From an uncultured Bacteriovorax sp. (GTDB taxonomy: Bacteria > Bdellovibrionota > Bacteriovoracia > Bacteriovoracales > Bacteriovoracaceae): a stretch of 64,000 nt of DNA. Positions 18,160 through 27,635 of this stretch are shown here, one piece after another. The notes beneath the pieces were generated by a model. That model saw nothing but the letters and a program-made list of their open reading frames with translations, was not told the origin of the DNA and did no database searches. The position numbers and the translations under genes were made by a program. The stretch covers positions 372,001 to 436,000 of the forward strand of contig CAMLMH010000001.1 of the NCBI GenBank assembly GCA_946481315.1, given 5' to 3'. The first letter of the stretch is position 1, and the number at the start of each line of letters is the position of its first letter.

Positions 18160-20367
18160 ATGTATCAGAACTTAGATTTCTCCCATGAACGGGACTTGAC
18201 CATTGACGACCTCGTACGAAGGGTAGAAGCCTATTATCCTGATGCTGATTTCACAATGCTCCGCAAAGCTTATCTCTTTGCTGAAAAAGCACATGAGGGG
18301 CAGAAAAGAAGCTCCGGCGAAGAATATATTATTCACCCGATGAACGTTGCTGCCACTCTGATCAAGCTGCACATGGATCTCGACACCATCATGGCTGGAC
18401 TACTTCATGATGTTGTTGAAGACTGTAACGTCAGTCCGGCTGAAATAGAAAAAGAATTCAACAGCGGCGTAGCTGATCTGGTTGTCGGTTTGACTAAAAT
18501 TTCCAAGATCAAATTTAAGACAAAAGAAGAATCACAAATTGAAAACTTCCGCAAAATGGTCGTCGCCATGGCCAAGGACTTGCGGGTTATTATCGTTAAA
18601 CTTGCCGATCGTATGCACAATATGCGTACACTTCAATATGTCTCCGACGAAAAGCAGAAGAAAATAGCCCAGGAAACACTGGATATTTACGTTCCACTGG
18701 CCAGTCGTCTGGGGATTAACTCCGTTAAGTCTGAACTGGAAGATTTATGCTTACGCTTTTTAAAACCTGAGATCTACTACCGCTTAGCTGAAAAAGTTTC
18801 GATGAAAAAATCGGAACGAGATGCATACATTCGCGAAGTCATCACGACAATCAAAGAAAAATTACTGGAATATTCTCTGCACGCAGAAGTGAAGGGAAGA
18901 CCAAAGCATTTCTATTCCATCTACAAAAAAATGACTTCCCGGGGAGTCGATTTCGAACAGGTTCAGGACTTGCTCGCTTTCCGTATTATCGTTAACAACA
19001 TCACTGAATGTTATAAAGCACTGGGTATTATCCACTCATCATTTACACCTATTCCCGGGCGCTTTAAAGACTATATTGCAATTCCCAAAGTTAACAACTA
19101 CCAGTCATTGCACACGACAGTCATGGGACCGAAAGCGGAACGGATTGAAATGCAAATTCGAACCACAGAAATGGATGAAGTCGCTGAAGCCGGGGTTGCT
19201 GCTCACTGGAAATACAAAGAAGGGCTCGCCGGTAAAACCGCCCCTAAACTGGACTGGGTTCAGGAGTTGCTTGAATACAACAAGAACACGGACAACTCCC
19301 GCGAATTTCTGGACGTTATCAAAAACGATCTGGAACTCGACGGCGTTTTCGTTTTTACTCCGAAAGGTGATGTACGTGAACTTCGTTACGGGGCCACTCC
19401 GCTGGATTTCGCCTACGAGATTCACACGGAAGTCGGTCACCACTGTGTTGGGGCAAAAATTAACGGAAAAATTGTTCCGCTTCGACACACACTCAAGTCT
19501 GGTGACTCCGTCGAAATTTTAACCAGCAAAACTCAGTCCCCTTCTAAGGACTGGCTCAATATCGCCAAGAGCTCCAAGGCACGCTCCAAAATCAAACAGT
19601 GGTTGCTTAAAGTTGAACGCGACGAAAACCGAGAGCTGGGCCGGGAAATTCTCGATAAAGCTTTCAAAGTTTTTGGAACCAATATCAAAACTCTGAAGAA
19701 AGGAAATGAGTTTCGCGATCTTTTCGATGAATTGCATATCCAGGATGAAGACGAATTATGCGTCCAGGTCGGTGCAGGGAAATACACTCCGAAATTTATC
19801 ATCGAACACATTCCAAGTTTAAAAGAAGCAGCCGCCAAAGCTGAAAAAGAAAAAGAGCTGGATGAAAAAATCCAGGAAATTGAATCTTACTCCAGTAAGG
19901 TCACCAAAAACGTCCGCAAAAAGACCAATTCAGATAACGCTGTCATTGTGGATGGTATGAGCGATGTAATGGTGCGCATGGCCCGTTGTTGTAACCCGAT
20001 TCCAGGTGATTCAATTGTAGGGTTCATTACCCGCGGCCGCGGTATTACCGTTCATACGACGGGATGTACTCGTGTCGATGCCGAATCGCTTATGCGTACA
20101 ATCAAAGTTAACTGGAACAAAGGCTTTAGTTTCACTCACCCGGTAAGCGTGCGGGTCATTACGCAGGATAAGCCGGGAATCCTTTCCCTCATTTCCAAAA
20201 CAATCAACAACACGGGAATCAATATTCGTTCAGCTCTCGCCAAGTCAATGCCGGATCGAAAAGGCTCTTTTATCTTTGAAGTTGAAGTTAAAGATTACAG
20301 CGAACTGCTGAAGACGATTTCTTCGATCGAAGCGCTGGAAGAAGTTATTTCGGTAACGAGAGTTTAG
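18160..20367 (+). CDS. rel: Bifunctional (p)ppGpp synthetase/hydrolase (RelA/SpoT family)
   Basis: The protein has 735 residues with the full long-RSH layout. The N-terminal hydrolase domain has HPMNVA and LLHDVVEDC, plus ADRMHNMRTL. The synthetase domain has DLLAFRIIV and the PGRFKDYIA loop; RxKD here, not ExDD, is typical of bifunctional enzymes. A TGS domain follows (VFVFTPKGDVREL), then a zinc-finger-like CCNPIPGD segment and a C-terminal ACT domain (VRVITQDKPGILSLIS). It makes and degrades the stringent-response alarmone. The stop of gmk lies six bases upstream, so yicC-gmk-rel is one operon. Confidence 0.96.
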   Translation: MYQNLDFSHERDLTIDDLVRRVEAYYPDADFTMLRKAYLFAEKAHEGQKRSSGEEYIIHPMNVAATLIKLHMDLDTIMAGLLHDVVEDCNVSPAEIEKEFNSGVADLVVGLTKISKIKFKTKEESQIENFRKMVVAMAKDLRVIIVKLADRMHNMRTLQYVSDEKQKKIAQETLDIYVPLASRLGINSVKSELEDLCLRFLKPEIYYRLAEKVSMKKSERDAYIREVITTIKEKLLEYSLHAEVKGRPKHFYSIYKKMTSRGVDFEQVQDLLAFRIIVNNITECYKALGIIHSSFTPIPGRFKDYIAIPKVNNYQSLHTTVMGPKAERIEMQIRTTEMDEVAEAGVAAHWKYKEGLAGKTAPKLDWVQELLEYNKNTDNSREFLDVIKNDLELDGVFVFTPKGDVRELRYGATPLDFAYEIHTEVGHHCVGAKINGKIVPLRHTLKSGDSVEILTSKTQSPSKDWLNIAKSSKARSKIKQWLLKVERDENRELGREILDKAFKVFGTNIKTLKKGNEFRDLFDELHIQDEDELCVQVGAGKYTPKFIIEHIPSLKEAAAKAEKEKELDEKIQEIESYSSKVTKNVRKKTNSDNAVIVDGMSDVMVRMARCCNPIPGDSIVGFITRGRGITVHTTGCTRVDAESLMRTIKVNWNKGFSFTHPVSVRVITQDKPGILSLISKTINNTGINIRSALAKSMPDRKGSFIFEVEVKDYSELLKTISSIEALEEVISVTRV

Positions 20368-20372
20368 AGTTC

Positions 20373-21029
20373 TTAATAGAAAATGATCGGCGACTTCTGG
20401 TCCCAAAACATCAAAAAGATTTTTGTACGCATGAGTTTGAATGTCTCAGTGTAGAGAATCTTAATGTATTTAAATGAAAGATAATCGCTTGGTACCGGTG
20501 TGAAAAAGAACTCAAACTTTTCATCTTCACGCATCAGTGAATTGATAATCACTTTGATCCGCATAATATGATAGTCGCTGGAGATAATAAGAATTTTATT
20601 AAGGCCGCGATTATTACGCAGGTATTTGAGAGTACTCACGACGTTTTCAACTGTATTACGGGCAGTATAGTCGAGTTCGATATGTTCGGTTTCGCGCGCA
20701 TTGGGATCGATGGGATTCATCAGGGTTTTGACCGAATTTTTTTCGTGAACACCAGTAATGAAGACGTTTGGCTGCTTAAATTCCTGGGCCTTTTTAACCG
20801 CAAACTGGATACGTCCTGCGCCCCCTGTAAAAACAACAATCAGATCAGGAGGAGATTGAACAAACGTAGCTTTGGCGTTTTTTCCTTCATTGCGGGCATC
20901 GAGCAAAATGATTCCGCAAAAGAATGAATAACAGACAAATAAAGAGACGAGAACGATGAGAACACTTAAAAAGTGCCGCATCATTCTCGTGCTCTTTGAT
21001 TCAAAAACGTATTTGCTTTTTAGGACCAT
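20373..21029 (-). CDS. YdcF/SanA-like (DUF218) membrane-anchored protein
   Basis: The 218-residue protein has one transmembrane segment near the N-terminus (about 19-40), then a DUF218 domain: LIVVFTGGAGRIQFAVK, VFITGVHEKNS, YTARNTVENV and LIISSDYHIMRIKV. Members (ElyC, SanA, YdcF) act in the periplasm and are linked to envelope integrity, with unknown chemistry. The start could also be the MM pair 15 codons later, which is preceded by AAAGAG. It follows ridA by nine bases on the same strand and so likely belongs to the maeB-ridA unit. Confidence 0.8.
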   Translation of the reverse strand: MVLKSKYVFESKSTRMMRHFLSVLIVLVSLFVCYSFFCGIILLDARNEGKNAKATFVQSPPDLIVVFTGGAGRIQFAVKKAQEFKQPNVFITGVHEKNSVKTLMNPIDPNARETEHIELDYTARNTVENVVSTLKYLRNNRGLNKILIISSDYHIMRIKVIINSLMREDEKFEFFFTPVPSDYLSFKYIKILYTETFKLMRTKIFLMFWDQKSPIIFY

Positions 21030-21038
21030 CTTGTTTGT

Positions 21039-21416
21039 CTATTTTGCTGCAATAACTTCAATTTCTACCAGTGCACCCTTAGGAAGTTTTGGAACTTCAA
21101 CTGTACTACGGGCCGGATAGGGTTCTTTAAAAAACTCCACATAAGCATCGTTGACTGCACCAAAGTTGTTCAGATCAGTCAGGAAGATTGAAGTTTTAAC
21201 GATATTATCTCTCGTTAATCCTTGCGAAGTCAAAAGCCCGTCGATATTTTTCATAACTTGTTTTAGTTGAGCAGAAAAACCTTCAACCAGAACATTTGTT
21301 TTAGGGTCAATCCCTATTTGTCCGGAAAAATAATAAGTTCCATTGACCGCCACTCCCTGTGAGTAAGTGCCTACGGCAGCCGGTGCCAGATCAGTTTTAA
21401 CAATCTTTTTTTCCAT
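21039..21416 (-). CDS. ridA: RidA family enamine/imine deaminase
   Basis: The protein has 125 residues, standard for RidA. Hallmarks are AVGTYSQGV near the start, YFSGQIGIDP, and the catalytic arginine in PARSTVEVPKLPKGALVEIEV. It hydrolyses reactive 2-aminoacrylate imines formed by PLP enzymes, protecting other enzymes. The SD AAGGAG lies within the last codons of maeB, six bases before the maeB stop, so the two genes are translationally linked. Confidence 0.94.
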   Translation of the reverse strand: MEKKIVKTDLAPAAVGTYSQGVAVNGTYYFSGQIGIDPKTNVLVEGFSAQLKQVMKNIDGLLTSQGLTRDNIVKTSIFLTDLNNFGAVNDAYVEFFKEPYPARSTVEVPKLPKGALVEIEVIAAK

Positions 21417-21422
21417 AACTAT

Positions 21423-23744
21423 TTACTCCTTACTGCTAAGTTTTTTGTCAGATAATAATCCGGTCAGTACGCACATGTTGACGATTTCAGTCACGGTAGC
21501 GGTACGTGGGATAATATTGGCCGGGGCGTTCATCGGAAGCAGGATTGGTCCGATGGCGTTTGCTCCGCCTAGTTGGGCCAGGAGTTTATAGCTGATATTG
21601 GCTGAGTTTAGTTCCGGGAAAATCAGAATGTCACTTGGTCCATCGAGTGTTGAGAAGTTAAACAACTTATCCATCAGCCCTTTGTTAACAGCAACGTCTG
21701 CCTGCATTTCACCATCAACGATGAGGTTAGGGTAGCGTGTCTTGGTAAGCTTTACAGCACGTTTAACTTTCGCTGCTTTTTCACTGTCGTTTGAACCGAA
21801 GTTTGAAAAACTCAAGAAGGCGATCCGTGGTTCGCGTTTCATCAATTTACGGAAAAGTTCAGCTGTTCCGGCCGCAGTTTCACAAAGCTGGTCTTCTGTC
21901 GGGTCAATTTGAACTGCACAGTCAGCAAAGAAGAGAACGCGGTTTTTAAATGACATGATGAAGATACCGGCAGCACTACGTTTGTCCTGAGTTCCCAGAA
22001 CGTGCATTAATGGCGGGAAACAGTCAGCGTAATTCAGGGTTGGACCTGTGATAACTGCATCAGCGAGGCCGTGTTTCACCATCATCGATCCGAAGTAGTT
22101 CTGATGGCTCATCAACTCTTCAGCATGATAAATCGAAACACCGTTACGTTGTCTCTCTTTTGAGTACATACGTACGTAATTTTCAAATTGCTCATGCTTT
22201 CTTGGATTGATGGTACGAACTTCGTCTTTATATTTTTCAAGACCAAGCATATCCATTTTTTTATGAATGGCTTTCTTGCGGCCCAGAAGAATCGGTTCAA
22301 TTTTATCTTCATCAACTAATTGCTTAACGGCCTGAAGAATACGGGTGTTAGTTCCTTCGGCGAAAACGACTTTGACTTTTTGGCCGCGCTTAGTGACGTA
22401 AGTCTCCAGACGATCACGAAGCGATTTCATGAATCCAGCCGTGTTACCCATGCGTCCTTCTAGAGCGCGGGCATAAGCGTGCAGGTCATCGATGGTTATT
22501 CTCGCTACACCTGAATCCATCGCAGCTTTAGCTACGGCCGGAGTGACACGTGTGAGAACGCGGGCATCGAATGGTTTCGGGATCAGATAATTTTTACCGA
22601 ATTTGAAGTCTTCTCCACCGTAAGCCATTTTTACTTCTTCCGGAACTTCTTCTTTAGCGAGTTCAGCAAGAGCTTTAACGGCGGCAAGTTTCATTTCTAC
22701 GTTGATCTTCTTGGCGCGCACATCGAGAGCTCCGCGGAAGATAAAAGGGAAGCCCAGAACGTTGTTAACCTGGTTAGGATAATCAGATCGACCTGTGGCC
22801 ATAATGGCGTCGTCGCGAACAGCGTGAACTTCCTGTGGTGTAATTTCCGGATCAGGATTAGCCATGGCGAAGATGATTGGATTTTTGGCCATAGTTTTAA
22901 CCATCTCACCGGTCACCAGGCCTTTAGCCGAACAGCCGATAAAAACATCACAACCCACCATTGCATCAGCAAGAGTGCGGGCTTTTGTCTCTACAGCAAA
23001 TTCGTCTTTGTATTTGTTCATTCCTTCTTTGCGGCCCTTATAGATCGCTCCATTGGAATCACACATAACCAGGTTTTCTCGTGGTAAGCCAAGTTCAAAA
23101 AATAATTTTGCACACGAAATAGCGGCAGCTCCGGCACCGGATACAGCAACTTTTGTTTTTTTGATATCACGTCCGGTAATTTCAATAGCGTTTAAAAGCG
23201 CAGCTGAAGCGATGATCGCAGTTCCATGTTGATCGTCATGGAAAACCGGAATGTTCATCTTTTCAATCAACTGAGTTTCAATTTCAAAACACTCTGGTGC
23301 TTTAATATCTTCGAGGTTAACTCCACCGAAAGTTGGTTCAAGAGCAGAAACGATCTTGACCATTCCATCGACGGTGTTTTCGTTAACTTCAATATCGAAT
23401 ACATCGATATCGGCAAAACGTTTAAAGAGGAGACCTTTTCCTTCCATCACTGGTTTACCGGCTACAGCGCCAATGTTACCCAGACCAAGAACTGCTGTCC
23501 CGTTAGAGATAACGGCAACCAGGTTTCCTTTGGCGGTGTACTTGTAAGCTAGTTCAGGGTCTTTGGCGATTTCCAGACAGGGCCAGGCAACTCCGGGAGA
23601 GTAAGCTTTGGTCAGGTCATGAGAAGTGAGAGTGGGTTTAGTTGAAATAACTTCAATTTTACCCGGGCGGCCATCGGCATGATAGTCTAAGGCCTGTTGT
23701 TTTTTTTCTTCGAGATCAGTGCGATCATTTCGTTGATTACTCAC
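21423..23744 (-). CDS. maeB: NADP-dependent malic enzyme with phosphotransacetylase-like C-terminal domain
   Basis: The protein has about 773 residues, the MaeB fusion length. The N-terminal malic enzyme domain has the [13 protein letters not shown] start, [33 protein letters not shown] and the Rossmann segment [17 protein letters not shown]. The C-terminal 330 residues form a phosphotransacetylase-like domain ([29 protein letters not shown]), regulatory in known MaeB. It oxidatively decarboxylates malate to pyruvate and makes NADPH. I chose GTG at 23744, since AAGGA lies six bases upstream; the in-frame TTG at 23750 abuts that SD. Confidence 0.94.
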   Translation of the reverse strand: MSNQRNDRTDLEEKKQQALDYHADGRPGKIEVISTKPTLTSHDLTKAYSPGVAWPCLEIAKDPELAYKYTAKGNLVAVISNGTAVLGLGNIGAVAGKPVMEGKGLLFKRFADIDVFDIEVNENTVDGMVKIVSALEPTFGGVNLEDIKAPECFEIETQLIEKMNIPVFHDDQHGTAIIASAALLNAIEITGRDIKKTKVAVSGAGAAAISCAKLFFELGLPRENLVMCDSNGAIYKGRKEGMNKYKDEFAVETKARTLADAMVGCDVFIGCSAKGLVTGEMVKTMAKNPIIFAMANPDPEITPQEVHAVRDDAIMATGRSDYPNQVNNVLGFPFIFRGALDVRAKKINVEMKLAAVKALAELAKEEVPEEVKMAYGGEDFKFGKNYLIPKPFDARVLTRVTPAVAKAAMDSGVARITIDDLHAYARALEGRMGNTAGFMKSLRDRLETYVTKRGQKVKVVFAEGTNTRILQAVKQLVDEDKIEPILLGRKKAIHKKMDMLGLEKYKDEVRTINPRKHEQFENYVRMYSKERQRNGVSIYHAEELMSHQNYFGSMMVKHGLADAVITGPTLNYADCFPPLMHVLGTQDKRSAAGIFIMSFKNRVLFFADCAVQIDPTEDQLCETAAGTAELFRKLMKREPRIAFLSFSNFGSNDSEKAAKVKRAVKLTKTRYPNLIVDGEMQADVAVNKGLMDKLFNFSTLDGPSDILIFPELNSANISYKLLAQLGGANAIGPILLPMNAPANIIPRTATVTEIVNMCVLTGLLSDKKLSSKE

Positions 23745-23908
23745 GGTCAATCCTTTTGTTTTAGGGAATATTTACGACCCGAGTAGGTTAAGCTTTTTGA
23801 CAACAAATGCAAAGAAAAATGGGTCTCTGTCCAAGACTCAGTTAAGGGCTAAATCACTCTTTTTCTCATTGCTATATGTCGTGAGTTTCGCTAAACTACA
23901 AAGGCTGT

Positions 23909-23998
23909 TACCTAGGGGTGGTTGCTGCTCATATTCGAGTGAAAGTGGCCTGAGAAATACCCTTGAACCTGATCAGGATAATGCCTGCGCATAGGAAA
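23909..23998 (+). promoter_or_regulatory. TPP riboswitch (THI element)
   Basis: The region has the conserved order of the thiamine pyrophosphate aptamer: an AGGGG start near 23914, CTGAGA with AAATACCC (23950s), TTGAACCTGATC, and a terminal GCGcATAGGAAAGG. CCTA at 23911-23914 can pair with TAGG at 23992-23995 as P1. That right arm runs into the SD of the next gene (GGAAAGG), so ligand binding would block translation initiation; no intrinsic terminator is visible. It controls the thiamine/HMP transporter operon. Confidence 0.93.
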
Positions 23999-24007
23999 GG
24001 ATTTGAC

Positions 24008-24604
24008 ATGTCTCTCACTGCAAAACATCAATACAAACTTAATCTTTTTGAGATCGTTCTTACTCTTGTTCTCGCTGTGGCCCTGGGTGTTGCTTTCTGG
24101 GGTTGGACTTTTGTTTACGAGCTGGCAAAACCCGCTCTTAAAGTTATGGGACTGGGTTATCTGACAGCGGGATTCTGGATTTTTGCTTCGGTTTTTATTC
24201 CCAATATTATTCGTAAGCCAGGTGTGGCCGTTATCGCTTCTCTCATGGCGGCTTTTGTGGAAAGTACGCTCACTCACTGGGGATTACTTTCTCTGCTCTG
24301 GGGATTAGTGCAAGGCCTGGGAGCTGAGGCTGTGTTTGCCTTGTATCGCTACCGCACCTGGAATATTTTATCTCTTACATTGGCAGCAGTGCTTTCGGCA
24401 ACGTTTAGTTACGCACTCGATACTTCAATTTACCATTATGATTTACTGGCCCCCTCACTGAATATGCTACAGTGGGGATCCTTTGCCCTCTCATCAGTTT
24501 TTTTAGCAGCTGTTCCGGCCTATTTGCTCAGTAAACGGCTGGTTCGTCTGGGAGTTCTCGATCAATTTCTCATTGCGCGAGATTCTGTTGATCACAATGT
24601 ATAA
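24008..24604 (+). CDS. ykoE: YkoE-type thiamine/HMP ECF transporter substrate-binding (S) component
   Basis: The 198-residue membrane protein has five or six hydrophobic segments and no soluble domain. The sequence (LALGVAFWGWTFVYE, GYLTAGFWIFASVF, GVAVIASLMAAFVES, GLVQGLGAEAVFAL) fits YkoE, the S component of the YkoEDC system for thiamine or its hydroxymethylpyrimidine (HMP) precursor. The ATG at 24008 follows the SD that lies in the TPP riboswitch P1 arm. It overlaps the ATPase gene by eight bases. Specificity (thiamine versus HMP) cannot be decided here; no thiamine biosynthesis genes are in the window. Confidence 0.88.
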   Translation: MSLTAKHQYKLNLFEIVLTLVLAVALGVAFWGWTFVYELAKPALKVMGLGYLTAGFWIFASVFIPNIIRKPGVAVIASLMAAFVESTLTHWGLLSLLWGLVQGLGAEAVFALYRYRTWNILSLTLAAVLSATFSYALDTSIYHYDLLAPSLNMLQWGSFALSSVFLAAVPAYLLSKRLVRLGVLDQFLIARDSVDHNV

Positions 24605-25979
24605 AATTAAAATTCATCCCTTCAGTTATACTTACGGCCGTAAAAATTCACCCCGGTGTCTTTATTGCGAAGAGACGATCGAAATTAAGCAGCATGACTC
24701 CGTTCTTATTACTGGCAATTCCGGTGGCGGAAAAACTACCTTTCTGCAAATTCTCAAGGGGATTATTCCTGAATTTCGTCCTGGATTATTAAAGGGCGAA
24801 ATCACCTATCAGGGAAAGCCATTAAGTGGAGAGTTCTTTGAGAGTAATCTTAAAAAAATTCTTTATCTTTTCCAGAATCCTTTTACTCAGCTTATTTATC
24901 CGCTCACTGATGAGGAGTTCTTCTTTTCAATGGAAAACTTCAATTTCAGCAGAGAAAAAATGGATGCAGCTAAAAAATATTTTGAAGAGCACTTCAATCT
25001 GGCACCCTTGTGGGGAAGAGAAACAAAATCGCTGTCCAATGGTGAATGTCAGAAATTAGTTCTTGCCTCACTACTGGCCATTGAACCGGAAGTTTTACTG
25101 CTGGATGAGCCGACTGCATTCCTGGATCCTGCTGCCCGAAAAGAATTTTACAGTTATTTTCAGCAGTTTAAAAAAGACCGCATGGTTCTCATTATCGATC
25201 ACCATCTGGAAGAAGTTCTTCCACTAGTCGACCGCGTTTTCTATATCAGCGGAGAAGGCCGGCTGCAGGAAGTGAGCAAGGATGATCCTCGTCTGGTGCA
25301 GGCTCAACCTTCACAGCTACCTCCTTTCACATTGACAACGCTCCCGGCTTCAGAACTTTCTCTCCAAAAAGTGCAGTTGAGTTTTGGTGATAAAAAAATT
25401 CTGAAGAATATTAATCTTGAAGCAAAAAACGGAGAGGTCATCGTCATCCGGGGAAAGAACGGTGCGGGGAAAAGTACGCTTTTTAAAATTATTTCCGGTG
25501 TCCTAAAGCCTGATCAGGGGACTATCTCTCTAAAAAAAGATCAGGAGAAGATTAATCCTGAAAAGCGTATGAATTCGGTGGCCCTCTTGTTTCAGAATCC
25601 GGAGACTCATTTCTTATTCGATACTATTTCTGAAGAACTGGAGCAATGCTGGAAAAAATCCGGCGTGCCGGATACAGAACGCTCCTTTTTACTTTCGTCT
25701 TTTTTTCATGCACTCGATCTTCAAAAATCGCCTTTTCTTCTGTCAGAAGGGGAGAAAAGAAGACTGTCTATTTTGATGAACTTTTTTTCCGGCAAAAATA
25801 TATTTTTGCATGATGAACCGACCTTTGGACAAGACAGGCGATCTAAATTTATGATTGCGGGAATGGTTAAGTCTCTGAAGGCTTCCGGGGCAATTCAAAT
25901 CATTATTTCGCACGATGAAGCGTTCATCAATGCTGTAGCCGATAGAGTTTATGAACTGGTGGATGGAGAGTTGCGATGA
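24597..25979 (+). CDS. ykoD: ECF transporter ATPase with two fused ABC domains (YkoD-like)
   Basis: The roughly 460-residue protein contains two ABC ATPase domains in tandem. The first has Walker A GNSGGGKTT, signature LSNGE and Walker B LLLDEPTAFLDP; the second has GKNGAGKST, signature LSEGE and Walker B IFLHDEPTF. Fusion of both energising subunits in one chain is the YkoD arrangement. ATG 24597 lies within the end of ykoE; a TTG start eight codons earlier is less likely. It ends four bases inside the T-component gene (ATGA), indicating coupling of all three subunits. Confidence 0.92.
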   Translation: MYKIKIHPFSYTYGRKNSPRCLYCEETIEIKQHDSVLITGNSGGGKTTFLQILKGIIPEFRPGLLKGEITYQGKPLSGEFFESNLKKILYLFQNPFTQLIYPLTDEEFFFSMENFNFSREKMDAAKKYFEEHFNLAPLWGRETKSLSNGECQKLVLASLLAIEPEVLLLDEPTAFLDPAARKEFYSYFQQFKKDRMVLIIDHHLEEVLPLVDRVFYISGEGRLQEVSKDDPRLVQAQPSQLPPFTLTTLPASELSLQKVQLSFGDKKILKNINLEAKNGEVIVIRGKNGAGKSTLFKIISGVLKPDQGTISLKKDQEKINPEKRMNSVALLFQNPETHFLFDTISEELEQCWKKSGVPDTERSFLLSSFFHALDLQKSPFLLSEGEKRRLSILMNFFSGKNIFLHDEPTFGQDRRSKFMIAGMVKSLKASGAIQIIISHDEAFINAVADRVYELVDGELR

Positions 25980-26680
25980 ACCAGGTTCCTGCTCCCTCAG
26001 AATTTTTGCATTCCTGGTATCTATTGCTGGTAAGTTTGTTATCGTTATTGTTTTTGCTTCTTTCTTCCTGCTTATGGGCAAATGTTTTACTTGTTGCTGT
26101 GGTGTTATTCCTGTGTTTTAAAAACGGTTTATCGGCCAAGACGTTTGCACGGATGGTTTTCTACGCACTGGTTTTTTCATTAATAATGTATGGACTAAAT
26201 CTGCTATGGGCCAAAAGCAGCGGAAGCTCTGAACGTCAATCAGCTTTAATTTTATCTGCCAGATTGTTTCTGCTCGTTCTGTGTTCCATGTCGACGGCCA
26301 GAGTAATTAATTATACAAAGGTTATTCTTTATCTGATCATTCATCTGGGTCTGAAAGTGATCTGGGGTTATCCGGTCATGATCGCTCTTAATTCCATTTT
26401 ATTATTTAAAGAAGAGTACGAAAAAATTAAACTGAACGGTCGTTTGCGCAATCTGAGTTTTATGCAGAAACTGGGATTATTGTTTCCATTATTGGTATTT
26501 GCCATTCGCCACTCTCAGCGCGGATCACTTTCCCTGGTCACCCGAGGCTTAAACCCAAGTAAAAGTTTTTACTTTTCTTATGCGACCTCCTCAAAAGACA
26601 GGTCTGTTTTCCTCCTCTTTTTGGGCTTCTTTGCTATTTTGAGCATAACTTGTCTGGCCATCAGATTTTATTTTCGATAG
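25976..26680 (+). CDS. ykoC: ECF transporter transmembrane (T) component, CbiQ/YkoC-like
   Basis: The 234-residue protein has four or five transmembrane segments and then a cytoplasmic helical region with the Ala/Thr-Arg-Gly coupling motif (TRGL, about residue 190) that touches the ATPase. It completes the YkoEDC transporter with the two genes upstream and is coupled to the ATPase gene by an ATGA overlap. It ends nine bases before oxyR on the same strand, so riboswitch-controlled transcripts could run into oxyR. Confidence 0.88.
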   Translation: MNQVPAPSEFLHSWYLLLVSLLSLLFLLLSSCLWANVLLVAVVLFLCFKNGLSAKTFARMVFYALVFSLIMYGLNLLWAKSSGSSERQSALILSARLFLLVLCSMSTARVINYTKVILYLIIHLGLKVIWGYPVMIALNSILLFKEEYEKIKLNGRLRNLSFMQKLGLLFPLLVFAIRHSQRGSLSLVTRGLNPSKSFYFSYATSSKDRSVFLLFLGFFAILSITCLAIRFYFR

Positions 26681-26689
26681 AATCTGTCT

Positions 26690-27634
26690 ATGACAATAAC
26701 TCAATTAGAATATGTTCTCGCGGTCGATAAATTTCGTCATTTTGGGAAAGCTGCCAAGGCCTGCTCGGTAACTCAGCCCACTCTCTCCATGCAACTGCAG
26801 AAAGCAGAAGAGGAATTGGGCGTTGTCATTTTTGATCGTTCCAAAAATCCTATTTTGCCAACTCCTGAAGGAGAGAAAATTATTCATCAGGCACGGATGG
26901 TTATCCGGGAATACCGAAAAATTTTTGCGATTCTGGATGCCACTAAAGATGAAGTCCGTGGTGATTTCCGCCTGGGTGTAATACCCACTCTTACGCCATA
27001 TGTAGTCCCGCTTTTTGCCGGTGCTTTTGTGCACAAATACCCCGATGTCAATCTCACGATTGAAGAATTTAAGACCGAAGAAATTATTGAGCTGTTAAAC
27101 AAAGATGAACTGGATGCAGGTTTGCTGGCAACACCACTGGTAGGTGAATCGTTTATTGAACGAGTCCTCTTTCATGAACCTTTTTCAGTCTTTGCTTCCC
27201 GCAATCATCCACTTCTGAAAAAAGCAAAGATAAAGGATCGAGATCTGGATGCAACGGATATCTGGCTGCTAAACGAAGGTCACTGTTTTCGTCAGCAGGT
27301 ATTGAATGTTTGTAGTATATCACGTGATAAGGGGACGCATGACAATCTGAAATTTGAAAGCGGAAATCTGGAAACATTAAAGAACATGGTCATCAATAGC
27401 AGTGGATATACATTACTTCCCCAGCTAGCAGTTATGAATTTATCCAATGAAGACAAGAAAAATGTACGTGAATTTCAGGCACCTGTTCCTACCCGGGAAA
27501 TATCGCTGGTGCATAATCGCATTTTTCTAAAAGAAAAAATCATTACTGCACTCGAGCAGGAAATCATTGCTCATCTCCCTGAGAGTTTGAAATCTCTCAA
27601 GAAGAAAAGCTTTGAAGTCGTGGCCATTAATTAA
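26690..27634 (+). CDS. oxyR: OxyR hydrogen-peroxide-sensing LysR-type regulator
   Basis: The 314-residue LysR regulator has the N-terminal winged helix (SVTQPTLSMQLQKAEEELGVVIFDRS) and an effector domain. Cys199 in the GHCFRQQ segment and Cys208 in NVCSI have the same numbers and nine-residue spacing as the redox-sensing pair of E. coli OxyR, and the following NLETLKNMVINSSGYTLLPQLAV also matches. It should form a disulfide on peroxide exposure and activate defence genes. No catalase or ahpC adjoins it; the nearest related gene is the OsmC-family gene 1.8 kb away on the other strand. Confidence 0.92.
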   Translation: MTITQLEYVLAVDKFRHFGKAAKACSVTQPTLSMQLQKAEEELGVVIFDRSKNPILPTPEGEKIIHQARMVIREYRKIFAILDATKDEVRGDFRLGVIPTLTPYVVPLFAGAFVHKYPDVNLTIEEFKTEEIIELLNKDELDAGLLATPLVGESFIERVLFHEPFSVFASRNHPLLKKAKIKDRDLDATDIWLLNEGHCFRQQVLNVCSISRDKGTHDNLKFESGNLETLKNMVINSSGYTLLPQLAVMNLSNEDKKNVREFQAPVPTREISLVHNRIFLKEKIITALEQEIIAHLPESLKSLKKKSFEVVAIN

Positions 27635-27635
27635 C

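Noticed and set aside
19105..19488. Long open frame opposite rel
   Set aside because: It lies entirely inside the strongly supported rel coding region, and its product has no recognisable domain.
23912..24277. Open frame opposite the riboswitch and ykoE
   Set aside because: It covers a structured RNA element and a well-supported gene on the plus strand.
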